Below are positions 21,153 through 29,891 of a stretch of DNA of 64,000 bases, in pieces. Source of the DNA: Rebecca billardiae RCC1528 (taxonomy: Eukaryota > Haptophyta). A program made the translations under genes and the position numbers. The stretch spans positions 2,604,001 to 2,668,000 of the forward strand of contig OZ251228.1 in NCBI GenBank assembly GCA_965240325.2, in the 5' to 3' direction. The notes under the pieces are model-generated. The model worked only from the letters and a program-made list of their open reading frames with translations, was not told the origin of the DNA and did no database searches. Numbering within the stretch: the stretch's first letter is position 1; every line of letters begins with the position of its first letter.

Positions 21153-23085
21153 TTACCAGGTCGTTCCCCCTGCACTGGGAATCCGCGGTTTCGCACTATT
21201 CAGAGCACGAGGCCGCGGCATAGCAACGCAGATTTATTCTTCCGCTTGCTCTATCAGACCACTTGAACGATCTAATCGAGGTTTCCAATTGAAAATGACG
21301 AAAGTACATCCATCCATTAGAGAACCCAAATCCCGAGCGGGGCAAAGCCGTGGAACGCAGTAATCAGCCTCGTCAGCGATAGTCCGCTCACGAAATCGAG
21401 GCGCTGGAAATGAGTTCTTCGCGTGCAACCGCGGAGGCGGGAGCCCTCCCGCGGGTGCGGAGCACCGATTCTGACCCGCCCCCTGCGCCTGCGGCCGGGC
21501 GGCGAGTGCGATGCAGCTGGCCCGGCGCTGGGGGGCGCGGATGTGCTTGCGGAGCCGGCGTGCGTGGACGGGCTGTTGCGGGAGAGTATCTGCCGCCCTC
21601 CTGCGCCGCGCGACTTGCGCCACGCCTCTTTCGCCTCGGCTCAGGGCAGCGCGCACGCGCGCGCCGCCTCCGGGGCCAGCCTTCGGCCTGCGCCGCAGCC
21701 GACCGCGCGCGCGCCGTGCGCGGCGTGGTCGGGAAGGAACGGGCGCGGCTGCCGGGCGAGATGGCGATATCATGTGCGCACGCCATGCCGCCCCGCCACG
21801 CCTTGCCGAGCGTGTCGCTGGTCCATTTGCACGCCTCTTCGAGTTGTCACAAATGGTGTGCACGCGGCCTCGCGGTCGTGACCGCTGGGGGCCGCGCCCG
21901 GGCCAGGGCGCTGCGGGCGCGGATGTGCTTGCGGAGCCGGCGTGCGTGGACGGGCTGTTGTGGGAGAGTATCTGCCGCCCTCCTGCACCGCGCGACTTGC
22001 GCCACGCCTCTTTCGCCTCGGCTCAGGGCAGCGCGCACGCGGCGCGTCGCCTCAAGGCCAGCCTTGCCTGCGCCGCAGCCGACCGCGTGCGCGCCGTGCG
22101 CGGCGTGGTCGGGAAGGAACGGGCACGGCTGCCGGGCGAGATGGCGATATCATGTGCGCACGCCATGCCGCCCCGCCACGCCTTGCCGAGCGTGTCGCTG
22201 GTCCGTTTGCACGCCTCTTCGAGTTGTCACACTATGAATGGTGTGCCACGGCCTCGCGGTCGTGACCCTTGCCGGGACGATCATTGAGACACAGAACAGT
22301 GCCAAGCGGGCACGCGGGATACTCTTACATGAATGTTCATCACCACGTGGTCGTGTAGAAGTGCTGGGTGCGACGCTTTCCTCGCGCGGATGCACTTTCA
22401 TCATCTTCTTCGAGCTCCGAGGTCTGGCTTCAGGCACGACAAGAAATCAGCACTCGTCAACAGCTGTGCGGATCCGTTATCGTGCCCTTTCGCGGCGCCG
22501 CGGGGCGGCATGGCGTGCGCACATGATGTCGTCATCTCGCCCGGCAGCACCCCCCGTTCCTTCCCGACCACGCCGCGCACGGCGCGCGCGCGGTTGCGGC
22601 TGCGGCGCGGGCACGGTGCGGCCCTGGCCTCCGAGGCGGCGCGCGCGTGCGCGCTGCCCTGAGCCGCGGCGAAAAGAGGCGTGGCGCGAGACGCGCGGCG
22701 CAGGAGGGCGCCATATACTCTCCCGCAACAGCCTGTCCACGCAAGCCGGCTCCGCGAGCACATCCGCGCCCGCAGCGCCGTGCCCCGGGCGCGCCGGCCG
22801 CCAACGGCGCTCGGCCGCCTTCGCCTGCCCGCCCTGCCGCCGAGGGCAAAGGTCAAGATTTGGTCGGCCCTCGCCTGCCGAGCCGCCACCGGCCGGGGGC
22901 TCCCTGCACCATCTATCTCATTGCGGCTCAATTTTGGGATTGCGAGACCAGCTCATCGATTGACGCACATCCGCACCCGCGAGACCTGAAAATCTTATTC
23001 GCGGGTAGCGACGGGTGCGTCCTGCGGCTGTTTTTCTCGTATGTCCAAACCGCGGATTCCCAGTGCAGGGGGAACGACCTGGTAA
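21153..23085. mobile_element. 1933-bp element with 39-bp perfect terminal inverted repeats
   Basis: Positions 21153-21191 and 23047-23085 are exact reverse complements over 39 bases, beginning TTACCAGGTCGTTCCCCCTG on the left. The interior has no transposase-like ORF. It is built largely of three copies of one segment (see 21530-22795). No clear target-site duplication is visible. This is most simply a non-autonomous DNA transposon. Confidence 0.75.
21530..22795. repeat. Three copies of a roughly 350-bp segment, two direct and one inverted
   Basis: Copy A (about 21530-21885) and copy B (about 21911-22268) are tandem direct repeats sharing, for example, GCGCGGATGTGCTTGCGGAG at 21536 and 21914. 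Copy C (about 22497-22795) is the reverse complement and is more diverged and shorter. Open frames through the copies are Arg/Ala/Cys-rich and follow the repeat, so I treat them as non-coding. Confidence 0.8.
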
Positions 23086-23281
23086 TTAGGACGGCGCAGC
23101 GGCGTGGGCCCGCGTGGCCGGTGGCGCGATCGTGTGATGATCGTCAGCGCGCCGGCAAGCGACACTACCACTACTGGTGACACGCCCCACGGGTGGCACT
23201 GCCAGTCCGCAAGTTCCACAGCCACCTCACGCCTGGCTGCATGGCTCAGCGCAGTCTGACTGCCATCTGCATCAGCATCAA

Positions 23282-24460
23282 TCAGGAGTACACGGAGAAG
23301 CTGACGTCTCGGCCGAGGCCACCTGTGCGAATGACGCTGGTCGAGTCGCTGCGCCGCACCTCCAGCGGCGGCGCGCCGACCGACGAGCTGGACGGCGCCG
23401 CGCCGATCTCGCGCTCCAGCGCGCGCACGCGCCGCACGAGCTCGGCGTTGGTCGGCGTCGGCACGCCGGACGCCGCGCCGCGTCTCACCACCTCGCCGTT
23501 TAGATGGTCGATCTCGGTCTGGCGGCGCGCGTTGATGTCCTCGAGCATCGACGACTTGAACGTGTCGCTCCCGAGCGGGTGGCGACCGAGGACGGGCGTG
23601 AGAACCGCGCAGGCGGCGCGCAGCGCCCAGTTGAGCGCGCGCAGCGAGAGCGCGCGCGCCATGAAGGGCAGCCAGCGCGCGGCGCGCGGCTCCACGGCCT
23701 CGCCCTGCGCGCGGTACACGGCGGCGAGCTCGGCCATCGAGTCGGCGGCGAGCTGGCACGAGGCGCGGTCGAGGGCCATCCGGCCCAGGGGTAGGCGGCT
23801 CAGCGCGTTCGGCGCGTTCAGCATATTGAGCATCAGCTTGCCGCGCTGCAGCCGCGCAAACGGCTCGGGCGGCACGGAGCGCGTCGACACGTGCGCGGCA
23901 CTCAGCAGCGCGCACAGCTCCGGCTGGCCGTCGATGAGCAGGAGCGGGAGGATGCCCGAGCACACGACGCGGCCCTCGGCGTGGAGCATCGTCACCGAGA
24001 TCCGCACGACGGCGGCGTGGATCGGCCAGCCACGCGCGAGCTCGCCGATCAGCGCGCGCATCTCCTCGACGGCGCCGAGCCCGTTCTGCAGGAGGACGAT
24101 CGGCGTGCCGGCTGTGACGTGCGCGCCGAGGTGGGTGGCGACCTCGGCGTTGGAGTGGCGCTTGGTGGCGACGATGATCGCGCTCGCGCTGCTCAGCACG
24201 CTCGCGTCGTACGTGAACGCGCGCGCACAAATGCTCGGCGGCAGCGTGCGCCGAGCCGCGCCCGCCCCCTCCTCCAGCGTGAGGCCTCGCGTCGTGACGG
24301 CGGCGCGCAGCTCTTTGCCCGTCACCGACGGGCGCTGCAGGAAGGTGACGCGCGCGACGCCGCGCAGGGCCAGCTTGCCACCGACCCACGTTCCGATGGA
24401 CCCCGCACCGACAATGACGATGTGCCGCTCGGCGCCACGATCGTCGGCCATGGCTGACAC
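23282..24460 (-). CDS. 2-dehydropantoate 2-reductase (ketopantoate reductase) family protein
   Basis: A 392-residue intronless frame. The N-terminus carries a Rossmann dinucleotide-binding loop, IVIVGAGSIGTWVGGKLA, within the first 30 residues, as expected for NAD(P)H binding. Further family marks follow in order: IVLLQNGLGAVEEM in the middle, GKLMLNMLNAPNAL near residue 210 with the Lys and Asn positions of the active site, and a C-terminal helical domain with SSMLEDINARRQTEIDHLNG and GVPTPTN near residues 305-345. The known reaction of the family is NADPH-dependent reduction of ketopantoate to pantoate for coenzyme A synthesis; algal paralogues may use other 2-ketoacids, so the substrate is inferred. 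Met4 is an alternative start. The frame is about 80-90 residues longer than bacterial PanE, mostly at the C-terminal end. The AFG1-like gene lies 179 bp upstream in the same orientation. Confidence 0.9.
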   Translation of the reverse strand: MSAMADDRGAERHIVIVGAGSIGTWVGGKLALRGVARVTFLQRPSVTGKELRAAVTTRGLTLEEGAGAARRTLPPSICARAFTYDASVLSSASAIIVATKRHSNAEVATHLGAHVTAGTPIVLLQNGLGAVEEMRALIGELARGWPIHAAVVRISVTMLHAEGRVVCSGILPLLLIDGQPELCALLSAAHVSTRSVPPEPFARLQRGKLMLNMLNAPNALSRLPLGRMALDRASCQLAADSMAELAAVYRAQGEAVEPRAARWLPFMARALSLRALNWALRAACAVLTPVLGRHPLGSDTFKSSMLEDINARRQTEIDHLNGEVVRRGAASGVPTPTNAELVRRVRALEREIGAAPSSSSVGAPPLEVRRSDSTSVIRTGGLGRDVSFSVYS

Positions 24461-24639
24461 GTGTTCGCGGAGGTGACTTTTGGCGACGGCAAATCCGGGC
24501 GCGCGGTGGCGGCCCAGTCCTGGCCCAATTTCCGCGAACCATCTTTATTCTTTTCCATCACCGCGAGCGTGCTACGTGCGGTGGCGTGTTGTCCGGCGCG
24601 ATACACACGCCGGTGACGAATGATGATGCACTTTTGAAT

Positions 24640-26130
24640 TCACGACCCCTGCGTGCTTTCGGGTGGCACTGGCATCCCCGCTGCCGTCATCTCGCGCAGC
24701 CGGCTCGTGCACCGCAGGATCATCCAGCGCAGCTCGCCGGTGGCGGCCGTCGTCGGCGCGGTAGCATCCACGGTGCCAGCGGCCACGCCCACGGCCGCGC
24801 TGCCAGCACCCCCGCCTGCTCCGGCACCGGCGGGATTCTCTCCGTGCAGCAGGGGCGCGAAGATGTCGCTCGGCTCCGCGCACGCGCTGCCGCACATCAC
24901 GAGCCGCACGCGCTCGTCGTACGCCACATCGACGAGCGAGATCAGCCGGCGCGCCGCCTCCTCCCCCTTCCGCCCGAGCTGCGGCACGGCCTCGACAAAG
25001 AGCGAGTCGAAGCGGCGCGCGAGCGCGTAGTAGTCGGGCGTGCCGCGGCCCGTGTCGCACAGCTGGTCGAAGGGGGCGCGCATCGCGCCGCCCGCCGCGC
25101 GCTCCGCCTCGATCGACCGGCCGAACGCCACCGGCACCGCCACCACCGCCTCGCCGCCCGCCAGCGCCACGCTTCGTCGCCACTCTGACTCGAACACGCG
25201 CTCACCCAGCGGCCCGCACAGCAGCTGGCCCGCGCGGCGGGCTCGGGCGGAGCGCTCGTTGGCCTCGCTCGCGAGCGCGCGGCTCGTCGCGCGCGGCGGG
25301 GCCACGGGTGCGGAGCTCGCGCCCTCTGCCCCGGCCGCGCGCGCGCGCGCGGCGGCAGCCTGGGCGAGCACCTCGCGATAATCGACGCCGCCCGCGCCCA
25401 CGCGAATGGGCACGCACCGCCGGCGGAGCAGCGCGGCGAGCGGGCCGACGAAGTGGCGCCTGTTGCGCCCCGACTCGAAGAGCTTCGCCGGCGGCTGGTT
25501 CGACGTGAACGCCAGCCGCACGCCCTCGTGCAGCAGCCGGTCGAGCAGCCGGCCCACGATGAGCGCGTCGGCCAGGTCGGTCACACACAGCTCGTCGAGG
25601 CAGATCAGCCCGTGCGCGCGCGCGAGCGAGTGCGCGACGTGCGCGAGCGTGTCGACGGAGGCGCTCCGCCCGCTCGTGTCCTCCGCATCGCCGTACACGT
25701 ACACGTCCAGGCCGGACAGCGTCTTGCGCACCTCCTTGGGCCGGCTCTGCTGCGCGGTGTGCAGCTGCTCGTGCGTGCGGAGCACAAAGTCGTGGAAGTG
25801 CATGCGCAGAGGCGGGCGGTCGGCGGGCGCGGCGTGCTGCTGCGACTCGAAGAAGGCGTCGAGGAGCATCGTCTTGCCCGAGCCCACCGGCCCGTAAAGG
25901 TAGGCCCACGGGCGTATCGCGCATGCGTCGGCGCGCGGTGTGGACGCATGCGCGTACGCGTCGAGCGCCGCGGCCGCTGCGCGCTGGCCCTCGTCGTCCA
26001 GGATGTCACCGCGTGCGATGCGCGCATCGAGAGCATGGACGACCCCGCTCTGCGTGCTCAGCGCTCGGCAGCGTCGGCCGCGGCGCGCGACCAGCGGCGG
26101 CCGCCACCCCCGGACAGCGAATCTCAGCAT
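24640..26130 (-). CDS. AFG1/LACE1-type AAA-like ATPase
   Basis: A 496-residue intronless frame from an ATG at 26130 (MLRFAVRGWRPP). The Arg-rich, acid-poor first 25 residues look like a mitochondrial targeting sequence. Walker A is GPVGSGKT at residues 80-87, Walker B LICLDE at 175-180 followed by LCVTDLADALIVGRLLDRL, and the sensor segment is FTSNQPPAKLFESG at 208-221; all are diagnostic of the AFG1/ZapE family. Near the C-terminus, VDVAYDERVRLVMCGSA matches the final conserved block. The family acts in mitochondrial protein quality control and respiratory-complex turnover. A Gly/Ala-rich stretch between residues about 440 and 475 is an unusual insertion. The open frame continues upstream to 26616 but that part lies in the inverted repeat and lacks family similarity, so 26130 is preferred. 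The promoter region falls inside the 812-bp repeat arm. Confidence 0.92.
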   Translation of the reverse strand: MLRFAVRGWRPPLVARRGRRCRALSTQSGVVHALDARIARGDILDDEGQRAAAAALDAYAHASTPRADACAIRPWAYLYGPVGSGKTMLLDAFFESQQHAAPADRPPLRMHFHDFVLRTHEQLHTAQQSRPKEVRKTLSGLDVYVYGDAEDTSGRSASVDTLAHVAHSLARAHGLICLDELCVTDLADALIVGRLLDRLLHEGVRLAFTSNQPPAKLFESGRNRRHFVGPLAALLRRRCVPIRVGAGGVDYREVLAQAAAARARAAGAEGASSAPVAPPRATSRALASEANERSARARRAGQLLCGPLGERVFESEWRRSVALAGGEAVVAVPVAFGRSIEAERAAGGAMRAPFDQLCDTGRGTPDYYALARRFDSLFVEAVPQLGRKGEEAARRLISLVDVAYDERVRLVMCGSACAEPSDIFAPLLHGENPAGAGAGGGAGSAAVGVAAGTVDATAPTTAATGELRWMILRCTSRLREMTAAGMPVPPESTQGS

Positions 26131-26262
26131 GGCGGCAGGCCGTCGTGGGGTTGCTTGACCTTTTCGCGCGCTCGCTCGGGGCTTCGTCGCGGACAAACCG
26201 GTCGTCGTCATTGATGACGAAGCCCACTGATCGGACCCACATGTTTCGCACGGAACCGGCAG

Positions 26263-27074
26263 AGGCCACTCCACCGAAATCGGCCGCCGTCTGGCATCCC
26301 AGGTCCGCACTCGTCTGGGATGCATGCCAGACGGCGTCTGGGGTCGTCTGGGGTCGGTGCGCGCGGCACCGTGAGCGCGTTTCGCGAGCGTCTCTCGTGT
26401 CTGCGCGGGTGGCGCGCACTTTCGGCAGGTGCGCCCAACCCATTCGACCTCGCGCGCCGCTGGCTTCGCGTCTCTCCGCCGCTCGAACCGCTCGCCATGG
26501 GCGCGCGACTGTGCTGTTGGCCTGTTTGCCGCCGAGGCCAGCTGCGAGCGCGCACTTGCGGGCACAAGGTCGGCTGACGGCGCGTTGCGGGTGCGCTGCG
26601 CGCGGATCATGCGCACGTGTTCCGCCTAGCCCCGACCGTCGGTCGCGCACGCGGAACACGGCCCACTTGAGCGCGCGCTCAAGCTGCCGCGAGTGCCATG
26701 CAAAGGCCGTGACGATGCCACCAGCGCGGGCGAGCCCACGCGCCGGTAGTGCGCACGCCGAGGTCGTGCGACGAGCTGTGAGGTCGTGAATGGCCGTCCA
26801 CTCCCGCCATGGACAGTCCGTGGCCTCGCCCGCGCCAGCAGCTCGAGGCAACGACGCGCCGCGCCGCCGCCACCCTTCCGGGGCGCAAGCTGGGCAGGAG
26901 TGCAGCCGTTGCAGCGGGCACGGGACGGCTGCGCGCCACTCCGCGAGCACGAGGTCGGCGGCACGGGAGGCGTCGGTGGCGCGGGTTGATTGCGCACCAT
27001 CGCCCCGGCTTCGGCCATCCTGCTGGCGTCACAGACAGCACACGAGCGCTGACCGTCGTGACACCGTAGTAGCT
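26263..27074. repeat. Left arm of an 812-bp inverted repeat
   Basis: Reverse complement of 28210-29021 with only scattered mismatches (for example near 26495, 26768 and 27063). It starts 132 bp upstream of the AFG1-like start codon, so it contains most of that gene's upstream region. It holds smaller folds, such as a palindromic TTGAGCGCGCGCTCAA near 26667 and inverted copies of TCTGGCATCCCA around 26290-26333. ORFs in the arm are kept in both copies only because the DNA is nearly identical. Confidence 0.92.
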
Positions 27075-28209
27075 CAACCCCCGGCCCCGTTCTCAGTCAA
27101 TGTGGCGCTCCTGCGATTGCAGCAGGCGCAGCCACTACCGTAGGCATGGGCACTGTCATCAGAGCAGCTCCTAACCTGAGAGCGGCAGGTATGTCACATC
27201 AGCAGGCACTCGATCGTGAACCGCATCAAGATCGCGGGCACGGGCATCGTTGACGACGGCGAGAGGCGCTGGTTGCGTTGGTACCCACGTGCACTCTTGA
27301 CAGCTGCGCTTGCTTGCGGCGCGCGCTAAGCAGTAAGTTGAATGGTGCCGCCTTGGCAGCCACTGGCTCAGCCTTGGCCTTGTGCAGGGCAGTCTTTGCC
27401 TTCGCTGCCGTGTGGCGAGAAGGTTGATCGTGTACGCCGCGTGGGGCTGTGCCTTTTCTTCACGCCCGGAGCGCAGCAGGCACTTGGCCCAGGGCTGCGC
27501 GGCCGGTGCTGTGCATGCGCCCGCACCAGTGATCGCGATACTCTCGGTACGGCAGGTGGCGCTGAGCCCGGAGGGCGCAGCGGCGGCGCGTTCATTTGAT
27601 ACCGGGACTTCCAGCGGCCGCGACACATCGAGCGCAGGCGGCTACGCAAAGACCGTAAGCCATCGATGCCGCGTCCAAGGCGCGCGAGGCGGTCGGCTGG
27701 CAGCGGATGCGAGAGCGCACCATGCCGTGATACACGAAGCGTTGTCGCCGCCGTGGTGCCAATGACGCCGTTCACTAGTGTGCCATCGCCGCACCGTCGT
27801 AGTCAGGGGCAGCAAAACAAGGCTGATGAGAGCTCTGGCTCATGAGATCAAAGGCTCAACCATAGGGCGCGAGCGCAATGTAGCACAGCCTTTGCTGCTC
27901 CAGGCCTTCCTGCGCGCAGTAGCCATCGCAGCAGGTGTCGATCAAGTCTGCCAAGCGCTCGCGTGCCGCTGCTCGCGTGCTTGCGGATGCTCACGTCTTG
28001 CATCGGCGAGCGGGTGCTCCGTCACATCACACCGTCGCTGCTTGCGCGTGGCGCACGCAGCCAGCCCGTACCAAACACGCGTGCACGATCAAATTGCACG
28101 CATGAACACAATCAGCTTGAGCATCTCAGTGGCAAGTCACTCGCGACAGCCCCAAACAAGGGCGTCAGCGCTCCCTGGCGCGTGATTGAGCTACCAGCAC
28201 CAACCTGAC
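27075..28209. other. 1135-bp spacer between the inverted arms; no recognised gene
   Basis: Open frames of 135-151 codons occur on both strands (27171-27626 minus, 27778-28185 plus). They have no recognisable domain. The base composition is less extreme than in the arms. Confidence 0.4.
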
Positions 28210-29021
28210 AGCTTCTACGGTATCACGACGGTCAGCGCTCGTGTGCTGTCTGTGACGCCAGCAGGATGGCCGAAGCCGGGGCGATGGTGCGCAATCGACC
28301 CGCGCCACCGACGCCTCCCGTGCCGCCGACCTCGTGCTCGCGGAGTGGCGCGCAGCCGTCCCGTGCCCGCTGCAACGGCTGCACTCCTGCCCAGCTTGCG
28401 CCCCGGAAGGGTGGCGGCGGCGCGGCGCGTCGTTGCCTCGAGCTACTGGCGCGGGCGAGGCCACGGACTGTCCATGGCGGGAGTGGACGGTCATTCACGA
28501 CCTCACAGCTCGTCGCACGAGCTCGGCGCGCGCACTACCGGCGCGTGGGCTCGCCCGCGCTGGTGGCATCGTCACGGCCTCTGCATGGCACTCGCGGCAG
28601 CTTGAGCGCGCGCTCAAGTGGGCCGTGTTCCGCGTGCGCGACCGACGGTCGGGGCTAGGCGGAACACGTGCGCATGATCCGCGCGCAGCGCACCCGCAAC
28701 GCGCCGTCAGCCGACCTTGTGCCCGCAAGTGCGCGCTCGCAGCTGGCCTCGGCGGCAAACAGGCCAACAGCACAGTCGCGCGCCCATGGGGAGCGGTTCG
28801 AGCGGCGGAGAGACGCGAAGCCAGCGGCGGGCGAGGTCGAATGGGTTGGGCGCACCTGCCGAAAGTGCGCGCCACCCGCGCAGACACGAGAGACGCTCGC
28901 GAAACGCGCTCACGGTGCCGCGCGCACCGACCCCAGACGACCCCAGACGCCGTCTGGCATGCATCCCAGACGAGTGCGGACCTGGGATGCCAGACGGCGG
29001 CCGATTTCGGTGGAGTGGCCT
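28210..29021. repeat. Right arm of the 812-bp inverted repeat
   Basis: Pairs with 26263-27074. It is not followed by a second AFG1-like gene, so only the upstream region was duplicated. Confidence 0.92.
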
Positions 29022-29727
29022 CCGGCAGGTCAGCGATCCACTAAAAAACGACAGGTTTCCAGCAAGGGACCAACCGGTCCAGAGGTACCTCAGGATTTGG
29101 GAAACTCGGAAAATGAGAGAAATTCAAAACCCGCCGCGTGCGCCCGCCACAGCCATCCGCCGCGAGGCGCCGCCCGCTGCCGCGCCGCCGCGGTCGTAGA
29201 CGTGCACGCGGCGATGGCGCACGCGGTCGGGCAGAGGCGCAGCACTGTTCTGCGCCGCCCTGCGCCGGGCGACTCGCGTCTGCCCATCTTCTCCGCGCCT
29301 TGAGCCCGCACGGACGTGTGCGCCGCCTCTCGGGCTTCAGCCGGCTGTCATCCCCACAAAATATACGCGCGCTGAGAGCAACCCGAGGCGCGCATCCCAT
29401 GAACGCGTGAGCCATGTTACAGTACGGTCGTAGACGCACGCCATGGTGCCCAGCGGCTTCCCGCGCGTGCGTGCCTCCCTGCTTCCTCGGCAGGCAAGGC
29501 GCCCATGTCTCTGGCTGAATGTGGCGGCGGCGCAAGCTCGCGCTCGCGCGGGCCTCAAGCTGACCTTCGAGGTGCGAGGGCGCAAAGTGCTGCGCCACGC
29601 GCATGCTACAGTAGTTCCCCGCCTCGCTACCGCCCCGCTGCGTCCCATCGGAAGCTCTTCTGGACATCGCGCGGCCTCGCCCTGGCGGCGGTAGGCGCGG
29701 GCGAGGTGGCGGCGGGCTGGCAAATCC
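29022..29727. other. Left flank of the P-like transposon; no gene recognised
   Basis: Contains, at 29067-29098, an imperfect inverted match (CCAACCGGTCCAGA, then CCTC and GGATTTG) to the sequence directly right of the P-like transposon (34876-34903). The flank and that sequence could be the two halves of a smaller element, about 690 bp, that the P-like transposon entered. Confidence 0.4.
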
Positions 29728-29891
29728 CAAGGGAGGTCCGGGCCGGGAGCTCCCAGCGAGCGGCCGGCGCGACGTCACTGCAAAGTTTTCCCTGAGCGCC
29801 GGGCGGCGGCGGCGCGCCAACGGCACAGCGCGAAGGCGGGAGAGCGGAGTTCGTCGTCAGCCCGGGCGGCGCGAGCTCTTCACCTCGCGCG

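Noticed and set aside
22995-24542. 515-codon minus-strand ORF over the reductase gene
   Set aside because: Different frame from the reductase, Arg-rich, and no domain; a shadow.
26006-29044. ORFs preserved in both arms of the 812-bp inverted repeat
   Set aside because: The arms are almost identical DNA, so conservation of the frame carries no evidence of selection.
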